Part shown: piece by piece, positions 53,549-63,493 of the stretch
Layout of the letters: every line of letters starts with the position of its first letter
How positions within the stretch are numbered: position 1 is the first letter of the stretch
Source: RGIG2041 sp045537695
Lineage (GTDB): Bacteria > Bacillota > Clostridia > UBA1381 > UMGS1253
DNA length: 64,000 bases
Assembly (NCBI GenBank): GCA_045537695.1
Contig: JAZSQB010000069.1
Coordinates: forward strand, 1-64,000
Reading direction: 5' to 3'
Translations under genes and position numbers: made by a program
The notes under the pieces: generated by a model
The model's database searches: none
The model's input: the letters and a program-made list of their open reading frames with translations, nothing else
Told to the model about the DNA's origin: nothing

Positions 53549-54736
53549 ATGCAAATTCCTGCCTATGTACAATTTGTATTAGACGCATTAAATCAAAGCG
53601 GATTTGATGCCTACATCGTCGGTGGCAGTGTGCGTGATGCACTACGCGGTCAACAGCCAGATGATTTTGATGTAACGACAAATGCACTGCCGAAAGAGAT
53701 TATTCAAGTCTTTGACGGCAAATGCAAAGTGATTTTAACCGGTCTTAAACACGGTACAGTTACCGTGCTTTCCGACAAAATGCCGATTGAAGTGACCACC
53801 TACCGCACGGACGGCGACTACAAGGACAACCGCCATCCGGAAAGCGTGACCTTTATCGGCAAGATTGACGGCGACCTCGCAAGGCGCGATTTCACCGTCA
53901 ATGCCATGGCTTATGCGCCGAGCAAAGGGTTAGTAGATCTCTTCGGCGGACAAGCCGATTTACAAAGCCAGATTCTGCGCTGTGTCGGCACGCCGGATAT
54001 TCGTTTTCACGAGGATGCACTGCGTATGCTGCGCGCACTGCGTTTTGCATCGGTGTTGCAGTTTGAGATTGAACCGGAAACCGAAAAAAGCATCCGCCAA
54101 AACCGCGCACTGCTCAAAAACGTTTCCGCAGAGCGCATCCGCACAGAGTTGTTTAAGCTGCTCTGCGGCGCAGATGCAAAAAAAGTATTACTTGCTTATA
54201 AAGATATATTTTTCACGCTGTTTCCGGCACTCGAGGATGGATATACAAACGAAAGCTATACCGAAGCCATTTCGTATATGTCTACCCTGCCGAAAGATGC
54301 CTGCGTGCGCTTTGCCGCACTGCTGATGCCGGCAGTCCCATACTTAGAGGCTTGTTATACGGCAACAGACAGTTTAAAAACCGACAGAAAGTCTGCCGAT
54401 GCAATCAAGTTTGCAATTTCGCATATAAACGAGCGTGTCGGTTCTGATAAAATCAGCATCCGCCGCGCCCTCAGTCGCTACGGCGAAGCACATTTGCGTT
54501 TTTTACTCACACTGCAAAACGCAACGAATGCCCTATCCACGCTCGACACCGTCCTTACAAACGGCGACGTTTACAGCATCCGTGATTTGGCTATCCGCGG
54601 CGAAGATATTGCCGCCTTGGGTTACACCGGCAAGCAAATCGGCGAAGTGCTCTCGCAGTTGTTGGATATGGTGATGGAAGAAAGCTTAGAGAATCGGAAA
54701 GAAAAGCTTGTAAAAGCAATTGAACGCATAAAATAA
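53549..54736 (+). CDS. cca: CCA tRNA nucleotidyltransferase
   Basis: 395 residues. Class II: YIVGGSVRDALRGQQPDDFDVTT (metal Asp pair), RRDFTVNAMAY, and RFHEDALRMLRALRFA. C-terminal body and tail domains have no clear HD phosphohydrolase motif. Adds or repairs CCA; the tRNA-Gly gene here already encodes CCA, so the role is mainly repair or for other tRNAs. Confidence 0.95.
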   Translation: MQIPAYVQFVLDALNQSGFDAYIVGGSVRDALRGQQPDDFDVTTNALPKEIIQVFDGKCKVILTGLKHGTVTVLSDKMPIEVTTYRTDGDYKDNRHPESVTFIGKIDGDLARRDFTVNAMAYAPSKGLVDLFGGQADLQSQILRCVGTPDIRFHEDALRMLRALRFASVLQFEIEPETEKSIRQNRALLKNVSAERIRTELFKLLCGADAKKVLLAYKDIFFTLFPALEDGYTNESYTEAISYMSTLPKDACVRFAALLMPAVPYLEACYTATDSLKTDRKSADAIKFAISHINERVGSDKISIRRALSRYGEAHLRFLLTLQNATNALSTLDTVLTNGDVYSIRDLAIRGEDIAALGYTGKQIGEVLSQLLDMVMEESLENRKEKLVKAIERIK

Positions 54737-54777
54737 AGCATCCCACTATGTGAACTGCACCATAGGGGATGCTTTTT
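54735..54777 (+). terminator. Terminator after cca
   Basis: AAAGCATCCCACTATG pairs with CATAGGGGATGCTTT (one mismatch), then T-rich. Confidence 0.88.
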
Positions 54778-54865
54778 CTATTGTCCATTTTTACCGGACC
54801 TGTTTAGGTACCAAAACCCAATTCAATTCTATAAAATTTTCAAAAGCATACCGGCATAACAACTA

Positions 54866-56959
54866 TCACACACCGAACATTAAATCGTCGTATGTCGGGT
54901 ACGGCCAGTACTTCGACGGTGTCATCGCCTGAATGGTGTCCGCGGTTTTGCGCAGTGCGTCCATACACGGAATGACCTTATCTTTATACGCCGGTGCTTG
55001 CGCAGCCCCGTCTGCAATCTTTGTAACCTCTTGCACTGCCAGATCCAGCGCTTCCGTATTTTCGTGCAGCTGCGTAATCAGCTTAGAAAGCTTCTTAGCC
55101 AAAATAAGCTCTGCATCCTGCGCAGTTGCAATGCCAAGCGTCGCCTTTGCATTCTGCGTATCCGCAAGCTCGCGCATATACAGCACCGCTGCCGGCATAA
55201 TATCTCTTCTTGCCATATTCAGCATCGTCAGCGACTCGATATGAAGCACCTTTGAATAGTTTTCAAGCATGCTTTCGCATCTGGAATGCATTTCCGTTTC
55301 GGTAAATATACCGTACTTTTCAAAGAGGGCAATGTTCTTTTCCGCCACGAATGCCGGCAGGGCATCCGGTGTGGTTTTAAGCTCTGTAAGACCGCGCTTT
55401 TTCGCCTCTCTCGCCCATTCCTCGGAATAATTGTTGCCGTTAAACACAATGCGCTTATGCGCAACGTAGGTTTTGCGAATCAATTCGCGCACAGCGGCTT
55501 CATCGCATACCTCCAAAGCTTCCAGCTCTGTTGCCATATCATCGAGCGCCTCGGCAACGATGGTATTAAGCACAATATTACAATCGGAAATGGAAAACGA
55601 CGAACCTACCATACGAAATTCAAACTTGTTTCCCGTAAACGCAAATGGAGAGGTACGATTTCTATCCGTGGTATCTTTTCGGAAATTCGGCAGTACATCT
55701 ACGCCGCTTTCAAAGCGACCTGCAGAGTGCTGCTCATAGGTAATGCCTTTTTCAATTGCATCCAGTACGCCTTCCAACTCATCGCCGACATACATCGACA
55801 CAATCGCCGGCGGCGCTTCGTGTCCGCCGAGACGGCAGTCATTGCCCGCACTGGCAACCGAAGCACGCAATAAATCCTGATACTTGTCCACCGCTTTAAT
55901 CACCGCGGCAAGGAACACCAAAAACTGCGTATTTTCATACGGACGCTTGGTCGGATTGAGCAAATTCTCCCCTGCATCCGTGTTTAACGACCAGTTGTTA
56001 TGCTTACCGCTACCGTTTACGCCGGCAAATGGCTTTTCGTGCAGCAGGCACACAAGCCCATGCTTTAATGCAACCTTTTTCATAACCTCCATCGTCAGCT
56101 GATTGTGGTCGGTTGCGATGTTGGAGGTACTGTAAATCGGCGCCATTTCGTGCTGCGCCGGTGCAACCTCGTTGTGCTTAGTCTTCGAAAGCACGCCAAG
56201 CTTCCAGAGCTCTTCGTCGAGCTCCTTCATATAAGCAGACACACGCGGCTTGATATTACCGTAGTAATGGTCCTCTAATTCCTGCCCCTTCGGCGCCGGG
56301 GTGCCGAAAAGTGTTCTGCCTGCAAAAATCAAGTCTTTTCGCTTATCATAATATTTTTTATCTACCAAAAAGTATTCCTGCTCTGCGCCGACAGTGGTGA
56401 TAACACGATGCACTTCCCTTTTACCAAGCAAATTCAAAATACGAACCGCCTGCTTATTCATCAGTTCCACGGAACGCAAAAGCGGTGTTTTCTTATCCAA
56501 CACTTCGCCGCTGTACGAGCAAAATGCCGTCGGGATACAGAGCGTGCCGTCCTTAATAAACGCATACGAGGTCGGGTCCCAAACCGTATAACCTCTTGCC
56601 TCAAAGGTTTCGCGGATACCGCGGGACGGGAAGCTTGACGCGTCGGACTCACCCTTGATGAGTGCTTTGCCGCTGAATTCCATAATGACATTGTCATCAT
56701 CGGTCGGCTCAATAAAGCTGTCGTGCTTTTCCGCCGTAATACCGGTCATCGGCTGAAACCAATGCGTATAGTGCGTTGCACCCTTTTCGACTGCCCAATC
56801 CTTCATGGCATTGGCAACTACGTTTGCAACATCACTCGAAAGCGGCGCGCCGTCTTTAATTGTCTTTTGCAGCTCAGCATACGTATCTTCCGGCAACCAT
56901 TTTTTCATTGCACGGGTATTAAACACCATACTGCCAAACATTTCCGGTACGGAACTCAT
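54866..56959 (-). CDS. glnN: Glutamine synthetase type III
   Basis: 697 residues from MSSVPEMFGSMVFNTRAM (GGGAG site). GSIII features: MVFNTRAMKKWLP N-terminal signature, AEQEYFLVDK, HNEVAPAQHEMAPIY, NGSGKHNNWSL, LGGHEAPPAIVS and RNRTSPFAFTGNKFEFR. Makes glutamine from glutamate, ammonia and ATP. Single gene with strong promoter. Confidence 0.97.
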   Translation of the reverse strand: MSSVPEMFGSMVFNTRAMKKWLPEDTYAELQKTIKDGAPLSSDVANVVANAMKDWAVEKGATHYTHWFQPMTGITAEKHDSFIEPTDDDNVIMEFSGKALIKGESDASSFPSRGIRETFEARGYTVWDPTSYAFIKDGTLCIPTAFCSYSGEVLDKKTPLLRSVELMNKQAVRILNLLGKREVHRVITTVGAEQEYFLVDKKYYDKRKDLIFAGRTLFGTPAPKGQELEDHYYGNIKPRVSAYMKELDEELWKLGVLSKTKHNEVAPAQHEMAPIYSTSNIATDHNQLTMEVMKKVALKHGLVCLLHEKPFAGVNGSGKHNNWSLNTDAGENLLNPTKRPYENTQFLVFLAAVIKAVDKYQDLLRASVASAGNDCRLGGHEAPPAIVSMYVGDELEGVLDAIEKGITYEQHSAGRFESGVDVLPNFRKDTTDRNRTSPFAFTGNKFEFRMVGSSFSISDCNIVLNTIVAEALDDMATELEALEVCDEAAVRELIRKTYVAHKRIVFNGNNYSEEWAREAKKRGLTELKTTPDALPAFVAEKNIALFEKYGIFTETEMHSRCESMLENYSKVLHIESLTMLNMARRDIMPAAVLYMRELADTQNAKATLGIATAQDAELILAKKLSKLITQLHENTEALDLAVQEVTKIADGAAQAPAYKDKVIPCMDALRKTADTIQAMTPSKYWPYPTYDDLMFGV

Positions 56960-56998
56960 GTACAACAACTCCCATCGGCTAAATAAAAACACCTTGTA

Positions 56999-57027
56999 AT
57001 TATACACTATGTGCCATTTAATGTCAA
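56999..57027 (-). promoter_or_regulatory. glnN promoter
   Basis: Minus strand TTGACA-N17-TATAAT, a near-consensus sigma-A promoter. Confidence 0.85.
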
Positions 57028-57067
57028 CTTTTTTCAGGATGTAACAAAAAAGAAATCAATTTTTCTG

Positions 57068-57096
57068 TTGTATAGAAAATACTTTTGTGTTAAAAT
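57068..57096 (+). promoter_or_regulatory. Promoter of the phosphodiesterase-coaX operon
   Basis: TTGTAT-N17-TAAAAT, 30 bp before the first start. Confidence 0.6.
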
Positions 57097-57126
57097 ATTT
57101 TCAATAAGCTGAGGGGAGCGTTGCAA

Positions 57127-57597
57127 ATGCGTATTGTTGTGTTTTCCGACACGCATCGAAATATAAGCGGCTGTATACAGTTGCTTGAAAATATGCAAGG
57201 GCAAATCGATGCGGTTTTGCACGCGGGCGACATCGCCGAAGATATCGAAAAGCTAAAAAGCACTTTCCCCCATATGGCGATATGCGGCGTGCGCGGCAAT
57301 AACGATTTTTACACGAATTTACCAACGGAGCTTCTGCTCGACTATGAAGGCATAAAGATTTTTTTAACGCATGGGCATCGCTACAAGGTAAAATACACCT
57401 ATGAAGATATTGCGGATGTTGCCATAGCGAAAGGCGCGCAAATTGCAGTATTTGGGCACACGCACCAATCCTGTGACCGCATAGAAAAAGGCGTACATCT
57501 GCTCAATCCGGGCAGTGCCGGCGGTCTTTGGCCGACCTACGCCATCATCGAAATGGAAAACGGAAAAATTTCTACTGATATTATTAGCTTGAGGTGA
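57127..57597 (+). CDS. YfcE/MJ0936-type metallophosphoesterase
   Basis: 156 residues from the ATG at 57127 (GAGGGGAGCG site). Metal motifs FSDTH, HAGDIAED, GVRGNND, LTHGHRYKV and GHTHQSCD form the complete calcineurin-like dinuclear site. Predicted phosphodiesterase of unknown substrate. Overlaps the coaX leader. Confidence 0.93.
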   Translation: MRIVVFSDTHRNISGCIQLLENMQGQIDAVLHAGDIAEDIEKLKSTFPHMAICGVRGNNDFYTNLPTELLLDYEGIKIFLTHGHRYKVKYTYEDIADVAIAKGAQIAVFGHTHQSCDRIEKGVHLLNPGSAGGLWPTYAIIEMENGKISTDIISLR

Positions 57598-57602
57598 AAT
57601 AT

Positions 57603-58364
57603 ATGATTATTGTAATAGACGTGGGAAACACAAACATTGTTGTCGGTGCGTTTTCGGACAACGGTTTAATCCGTAGCTGGAGAATGTCGACAGACTTTCA
57701 GCGAAGCTCGGACGAAACCGGTATTTTCTTTTCGCAGCTTCTGTCGCACAGCGGTCTGCAAATCCGCGATATAGAGGCGGTGGTAGTCTCTTCCGTTGTG
57801 CCGCAGATTATGTTTTCCTTAGAGCGTGCTATCAAGCGTTATTTAAGACATACGCCGATTATTATCAGCAAAAATGTTGCCACCGGCTTGCAGATTAAAA
57901 CCGATAACCCGAGCGAAGTTGGTGCTGACCGTATTGTAAATGCAGTTGCGGTGCACAATCTTTATCCGGGCGACAGCATTATTATCGACTTCGGTACAGC
58001 AACCACCTTCTGTGCGCTCAAGGCAAACGGCGATTATCTCGGCGGCGTCATTTGCCCAGGCATCAAAATCGCATTGGATGCTTTGATTGAAAAAACGGCA
58101 AAGCTGCCGAAAATCGAATTGGTGCGTCCTGAAAAGGTTATCGGCACAAACACAGTCGCTTCTATGCAATCCGGTGCCATTTACGGCTATGCCGGACAGA
58201 TTGAAAGCATCGTCAGCCGCATAAAGTCGGAAATTGGTGAAGCGCAGGTCATTGCTACCGGCGGTGTAGCTTCCCTGATTAAAGAAGCAACAAATGTGAT
58301 TGATATTCTTGACCCAAACCTCACGCTGAAGGGTTTAAAATTGCTCTACGATATGAATAAATAA
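57603..58364 (+). CDS. coaX: Type III pantothenate kinase
   Basis: 253 residues from MIIVIDVGNTNIVVG (GAGGTGA site). DVGNTN phosphate loop, SEVGADRIVNA, IIDFGTATTFCAL and the GGVICPGIKIALDAL region. First step in coenzyme A synthesis. The phosphate-1 Asp and base Asp are present. Confidence 0.95.
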   Translation: MIIVIDVGNTNIVVGAFSDNGLIRSWRMSTDFQRSSDETGIFFSQLLSHSGLQIRDIEAVVVSSVVPQIMFSLERAIKRYLRHTPIIISKNVATGLQIKTDNPSEVGADRIVNAVAVHNLYPGDSIIIDFGTATTFCALKANGDYLGGVICPGIKIALDALIEKTAKLPKIELVRPEKVIGTNTVASMQSGAIYGYAGQIESIVSRIKSEIGEAQVIATGGVASLIKEATNVIDILDPNLTLKGLKLLYDMNK

Positions 58365-58396
58365 GTAAAGGGGATGTAAAAAAGTCCCATAAAGAC

Positions 58397-58423
58397 TCGA
58401 GGATGATAAATCCTCGATTTTTT
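58397..58423 (+). terminator. Terminator after coaX
   Basis: TCGAGGA/TCCTCGA with a 7-nt loop, followed by T6. Confidence 0.85.
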
Positions 58424-58822
58424 GTGCAAAAAACAGGCTGAAACCTTAGCGGAATCAGCCATTTTGTGGTATAAAGTAATGGATGTAAATCATTCATCGC
58501 AACGGTGCGTATTCTACACCAATTTAAATTTCCAGTGTATTTAGGAAAAATTATTAAAATTTCTGCTCCAATATACACATACAACGAAATAATGCGTAAG
58601 GTTAGGTTAACCTAAGAAAACACCTTGTTGTAAATGGAAACCGGGTTGGTGAATCCGAGAGGGGACCCAAAAATGAAGCTTTCTCAAAATCAACACTGTA
58701 CATAATCAGCAAAATGCCGGTTTCGGCATTTTGCCAAAACCGGACACATTGCTAATAGTATTGTTCTGCTTTAAAAAACTACAATTGACTTTTTCATGCT
58801 TTTCAATATCTTTTTGTGCTAT
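58424..58822. other. Intergenic region with hairpins, no gene seen
   Basis: Contains GGCTGA/TCAGCC (58436-58460), a 14-bp palindrome TTAGGTTAACCTAA (58602-58615) and a perfect 11-bp hairpin GCAAAATGCCG/CGGCATTTTGC (58709-58734). The hairpin competes with CCGGTTT/AAACCGG (58718-58742); both may end the minus-strand lyase transcript. The only frames present are short and without a ribosome site. Confidence 0.6.
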
Positions 58823-61800
58823 TTACAGTACTTCCGGTGCCGCTAATATACGCATGGTGAAGAAAGATTCTAACAGCATCACCTGTGCCTCATCAAATTC
58901 CACATTCGGCAAAAGAGATTCTACGCTCTCTTCTCCATTATACGATGTAATTTCCACGCCACACTGTGCCCCATCTTTATACAGAACGACGATCAGATAG
59001 CCGCTCTTCGCCGCACCGCCTGTAACATTGGTTGTAAACTTCCAGTTCTCGCCTGCTACTGCATACACCGTCTCCGTTGAAGTCTGCACATTTGGACTCA
59101 CATATCTATAGCCGATTGCCTCCAGCTCATTGATGGAGTATCTTTCCGTATAGCCATCTGTACTGCGTACGCACATACAAATGGCATTGACCGGTTCCGG
59201 ACAGTCAATTTTAAGCTCATTTACACGCACGCCACCCCGCAGTGTACCTTCCTCCAGATTTGCCATTGTGCCGAGTTCAATCCACTCTCCTGCTGCATTT
59301 TTGCCCGTAAAGGTTGCTGTTTCCATAACCGAGCCAGCTGCATCTCTTTTATCGTAAAGCTTAAAGCTCTCGATAATAGTCAACGCACCAAGTTCCAATG
59401 TATAGGTAACATCCGTCAGTGTCCTGCTTTGGGTTGCACAATATGTGCTTGCACTGCCGTCCGTCATCTCCAGCGCTGGATGGTCTCTATGCAACGCTGT
59501 GTTCACAGTCGGGATAACGCCGCCAAGCACATTATCTCTTGCAAATTCCGTTGTATTCTCTATGTAGTTGAAGGTATACGTCTTGCCATCGAGTGTAAAG
59601 CTGGATGCATCTGCGGTCTTGGTTACCGTCGCGGCGTCGCTTACGCTTACCTTCGGCTTTGCATTGTTGTACGGAATATAGTAGGTATCTCTGTCTGTTG
59701 TAAACGCGGCAAAGTCCTTACCGTCGATATACACGCGCGTTTTAAGTTCCTTGGCAATGGCTGCATTGGTTGCTGCGCCGTAATTTACCGCTGTGTCAGA
59801 AAATACAATCAAACCGTTTTCCGTATCTGTATATAGCTGCATACCGAGCGCAGCTGCCAGTTTGTCTGCCGGTGCATATACCACACCGTTTATGGTGGTT
59901 AAACCGGACGTTACTGTATTGGTCGCGCCGTTTCTTGTTACGCTGACGCTACTTTCCGATACTGTAGATTTGGCAAAAATGCTATCTGCCACGAATTTTG
60001 CCGGCACCATATACTTACCGCTTTGCAATACCGGTACAATATTTGTATTTGAAGCATCAATGAGCTTCTTTTCTTCCAAAACGAGGGCATTCGGACTATT
60101 TTCCATCAGCGCGATAGCATAACCTGCCTGACGCGCTACGCTGATGGTATTATCCGAAACGCTCCACTCGCCAATCGGTTTTACCTCGCTAAACTGTGTC
60201 GGTACGGTTTCGCCCTTCTCAATCGGGATAAACTCAACCGCCAGTGTCATTTCGCTCACGTTCGTCATATGAATTGCAAGCTTACGGAAGTTTCTGTAAG
60301 TTTCATCCGGCGCAGTAGGACTGGTAGAAAGTGGAAGCGCATCCATCACGGTAAATACCGCATCCTCCGGACCTGCAATAATTTTTACAAACATTTTTTC
60401 GCCGCCGACATTCAAAAGTGCGCCCTTGCCGTTCTCCACAAGAGATATAACAGCATCGGTATGGGCAAACCACCAAAGCTCGGACGGGAAGTTCATCGTT
60501 ACCTCATCCTGCAAAATTACGCTGTTTCTGCCCTTTGTCATAAACATACCGCGCTTTGCGTCTGCAAAGTCTGCGTTGGTTTGCGTCATATCCAGTACGG
60601 TATACGCTTCATTTTCCGCTTCGCCGTGATCAATAAAACGCGCTACTGCAGTCGTTACCTGGTCAAAGCCTTCACCCGGATTGGCAATCAGCGTATTCTG
60701 GCCTTCGGCACGTTCGTTATAATACATATATGTCGGATAATTTGCCGAATAGTTACTTCTGCCGATGGTGCGGATAAAACGCTTACCATTAGCATCAATT
60801 ACAAATGTACCTAATGACTTAAACATATGTCCCGTTGCATTGTCACCGCCCTGCATTGCGGCATAAAGTGCATCGTTTGCCGTCCAAGAAGAACGCATGG
60901 ATGCAATCTGCGCTGTATCAGATGCATTAAAGGTTTTATCGAGAGGCATACCGCTGTTATAGCTTTCAAAGCTCGGGTTATACCACGGAATTGAAAAATA
61001 TGGCCTATCAGCATCTGTGCTTGTTTTTGCTAAAATATGCTTCGCATACCAGCTGTGGAACGGTGTGTTGTTTTTCTGTGCATGCCAAAAAATTACCGAT
61101 GTTGCATCCAAATCCGACGACGAATCACCAAAGTCAAATTTTCCCGTCGTACCAGAGCCGTATGCCCAGTAATCCAGCGTGTTTTTCAAAGCCTCATTGT
61201 CAAAATACCACTGCGCAGCATCCGGAAGTGTATATCCCTCTACCACCGCAGACTGCATACTGCTCAGGAACGGCGTAATCGTACGCATTGGATAAGACCA
61301 GTACGACACACCCTCCGGGTACGCACCGTCAGTGGCATACGCATTGGTCGGTTCCTGCATACATTCTAATGCACGATCAATCAAATACTGTGCAAGCTGC
61401 GGATACTCATCCGCAACCGCAAGTGCAAGCAATCCCGCTGCCGAATTGGCTACGGTTGTTCTGTTGGATTTGCCATTTGCAATTTCCACGTTGATCACAC
61501 CGTCATACGAACGTACAAACTGCCAGAGTGCCTGCTTCTTTATAATATCCATCAATTCTGTTTTGATTTCAGCCGTCATGGTCGGCGAATTATAGCACCA
61601 GTCGTAGAAGCACGCAAAACCAAGCATAATTTCAGAAGGAATAATCGGCACATTGTTCGACCAGTCCGGGAAGGTGCTTGCGTTGCGCAATTCTTCAATA
61701 CCACGCTCTACATATTTTTCATCCTGCTCCACAAGATACGCAAAACCGAGCTGCTCTAAACGTTCACCAATGCCGCGCGCAACATCCAAAATGTTTCTGC

Positions 61801-63334
61801 CGTTGCCGTAATTGTACGTATACAGATCGGCTGTCAGTGCCTTGTCTGCCGCAGCTTTTAAGCTTGTATACCACGCCTGGCTCTGCGGGTCACTGTTAAT
61901 TTGTTCTACCAGTGCTGCGCGATCGTTAATCATCAAACGCGGATGCTGACGAAGCTTGTTAACTAAGCTATTATCCGTAGGCACGGTATCCGTTGCAACG
62001 AGCGACCAGGTAGTACCGGTGATGCCGTAGTATTTTACGTTTGTAAGCTTCGGCTCTGCATCCTGATACATCACAAAGTTATCCAAAAGAATCGTATCTG
62101 ACGTTAAAAGCTTACCGTATACATACACCGAGACTTCGTATGTATCTTCCGGCATAGCCGCTTTAAAGGCTAAATCGCTCACGGCCAGTGTATCGTTTAC
62201 ATAAACATTTAATCGCTGATTCTGAATATCAAAGGTTGCTTTAATTTTATTCCAGCTGTCCGCTACGGCACCCTGTGATGTCTCCGAAACGACCGCATCC
62301 TCAGAGGTCACCAAAATATTGTTGTCTTTATCACGAAGCTCTACATACATTGCAGAGTCAGAAAGCACGGCATAATACTCCGTTGTAAGCTCCTGCACTT
62401 CCGTACCGACCGCTAATTTCTTTTGCAGATAAGGCGTCTGCGTAATTTTCGTATTATTGGTCATACGGATGATTTTACCGTTATTGCTTGTATCCGCATT
62501 CAAAACGGCCTGCGACGCACCGCTGTCTCTCGTCCAAAGCGCATCTGTACCGCTGCCAATACCATTGCTTGCGTTGAGCGTACAGTCGTAGGTAAACATA
62601 AGGTACTTGCCGGTCGGCACGCTCGTTGCCGGCGCATGCGGGTACGACAAATACGGCTCCATAATCTCTTCCTGTGTGCGGAATGCAATGTTAATATTGT
62701 TACATTCTTCAACGTCGACCGGGCTTGTCGTTGTTACACGTACATCATCTAAATATGCCGCTTTGCCTGCTTCCTGCGAGGAAGCAAAACGCAATTGCAA
62801 TGTAGAAATATTATTATACCCAATATCGCCCTCGGCATTTTTCACTTCATTTACATAGGTCACGTATTTTTTCGTCGCAAAATTAAGTTCAACCTTACAA
62901 TCTGCCCATGTCCCTTCACTGCTTTGGTTCAAAAACAACTGATTGTTGACGTCCGCAAAACGAAGATATAAGCCCACATTTGCACTCTGCGTCTTTATCT
63001 TATAGCTCACTGTCATATTTGTCATGGTTTCATCAAAATAGAACGTCTTGAGCAGACGCGGAGTGCCAGAAGTGGTCGACGTATTGGAAAAATACGCAAC
63101 TCTCCCCTGCGCCGTATCCTCCGCAATTTTGATTGTCGAGGTCCTCGACTCTGTACGTTCGGTCCACATGTTCACCGTGTTTGCCTTCGTCGGGATATTG
63201 TCACCTATAGCATCATTCTCAAAATTACTTTCAAACAGCACAGTCTCTGTTTCTGCTGCCTGCACGCCTATGCCGGCAAACCCAAACGGGCATGCAATAC
63301 ACAAGCACAAAAGCAATGCTAACATTTTTTTCAT
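58823..63334 (-). CDS. Large secreted heparinase II/III-like polysaccharide lyase with accessory domains
   Basis: 1,503 residues. Signal peptide (1-26). Two laminin-G-like sheets (about 30-210, 240-430). An alpha/alpha toroid (about 470-800) with the lyase signature TDGAYPEGVSYWSY near 670. A heparinase II/III-type beta-sandwich from about 830, where GGDNATGHMFKSLGTF keeps one histidine of the usual HxHxD but replaces the second His and Asp. A stalk-like copper-amine-oxidase domain (about 1,090-1,290), a discoidin-like domain (about 1,300-1,430) and a C-terminal Ig-like tail. Acts on uronate polysaccharides outside the cell if active; the intracellular GH88 would fit downstream. Confidence 0.82.
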   Translation of the reverse strand: MKKMLALLLCLCIACPFGFAGIGVQAAETETVLFESNFENDAIGDNIPTKANTVNMWTERTESRTSTIKIAEDTAQGRVAYFSNTSTTSGTPRLLKTFYFDETMTNMTVSYKIKTQSANVGLYLRFADVNNQLFLNQSSEGTWADCKVELNFATKKYVTYVNEVKNAEGDIGYNNISTLQLRFASSQEAGKAAYLDDVRVTTTSPVDVEECNNINIAFRTQEEIMEPYLSYPHAPATSVPTGKYLMFTYDCTLNASNGIGSGTDALWTRDSGASQAVLNADTSNNGKIIRMTNNTKITQTPYLQKKLAVGTEVQELTTEYYAVLSDSAMYVELRDKDNNILVTSEDAVVSETSQGAVADSWNKIKATFDIQNQRLNVYVNDTLAVSDLAFKAAMPEDTYEVSVYVYGKLLTSDTILLDNFVMYQDAEPKLTNVKYYGITGTTWSLVATDTVPTDNSLVNKLRQHPRLMINDRAALVEQINSDPQSQAWYTSLKAAADKALTADLYTYNYGNGRNILDVARGIGERLEQLGFAYLVEQDEKYVERGIEELRNASTFPDWSNNVPIIPSEIMLGFACFYDWCYNSPTMTAEIKTELMDIIKKQALWQFVRSYDGVINVEIANGKSNRTTVANSAAGLLALAVADEYPQLAQYLIDRALECMQEPTNAYATDGAYPEGVSYWSYPMRTITPFLSSMQSAVVEGYTLPDAAQWYFDNEALKNTLDYWAYGSGTTGKFDFGDSSSDLDATSVIFWHAQKNNTPFHSWYAKHILAKTSTDADRPYFSIPWYNPSFESYNSGMPLDKTFNASDTAQIASMRSSWTANDALYAAMQGGDNATGHMFKSLGTFVIDANGKRFIRTIGRSNYSANYPTYMYYNERAEGQNTLIANPGEGFDQVTTAVARFIDHGEAENEAYTVLDMTQTNADFADAKRGMFMTKGRNSVILQDEVTMNFPSELWWFAHTDAVISLVENGKGALLNVGGEKMFVKIIAGPEDAVFTVMDALPLSTSPTAPDETYRNFRKLAIHMTNVSEMTLAVEFIPIEKGETVPTQFSEVKPIGEWSVSDNTISVARQAGYAIALMENSPNALVLEEKKLIDASNTNIVPVLQSGKYMVPAKFVADSIFAKSTVSESSVSVTRNGATNTVTSGLTTINGVVYAPADKLAAALGMQLYTDTENGLIVFSDTAVNYGAATNAAIAKELKTRVYIDGKDFAAFTTDRDTYYIPYNNAKPKVSVSDAATVTKTADASSFTLDGKTYTFNYIENTTEFARDNVLGGVIPTVNTALHRDHPALEMTDGSASTYCATQSRTLTDVTYTLELGALTIIESFKLYDKRDAAGSVMETATFTGKNAAGEWIELGTMANLEEGTLRGGVRVNELKIDCPEPVNAICMCVRSTDGYTERYSINELEAIGYRYVSPNVQTSTETVYAVAGENWKFTTNVTGGAAKSGYLIVVLYKDGAQCGVEITSYNGEESVESLLPNVEFDEAQVMLLESFFTMRILAAPEVL

Positions 63335-63418
63335 TTTTCGTTCTCCTTCTCATGTCATTTTCCGTTTTTTTTTGCAACACACACTTTGTATTATTACAAA
63401 AACATTACATATATTGTT

Positions 63419-63447
63419 AGTATACCAAATCAATGCGTCTATGTCAA
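63419..63447 (-). promoter_or_regulatory. Promoter of the lyase-like gene
   Basis: Minus strand TTGACA-N17-TATACT; the transcript has an 80-nt leader with an AGAAGGAG site. Confidence 0.8.
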
Positions 63448-63453
63448 CAAAAA

Positions 63454-63476
63454 AGGACGGATTTTTTAACCGTCCT
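63454..63476 (-). terminator. Terminator after the acyl-CoA synthetase
   Basis: AGGACGG/CCGTCCT, 9-nt loop, followed on the minus strand by T6. Confidence 0.85.
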
Positions 63477-63493
63477 ATATCTTATTTATTAAA

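Noticed and set aside
58321..58584. 87-codon minus-strand frame across the coaX end and the following gap
   Set aside because: Overlaps the coaX 3' end and its terminator, lacks a ribosome site and shows no recognisable domain.
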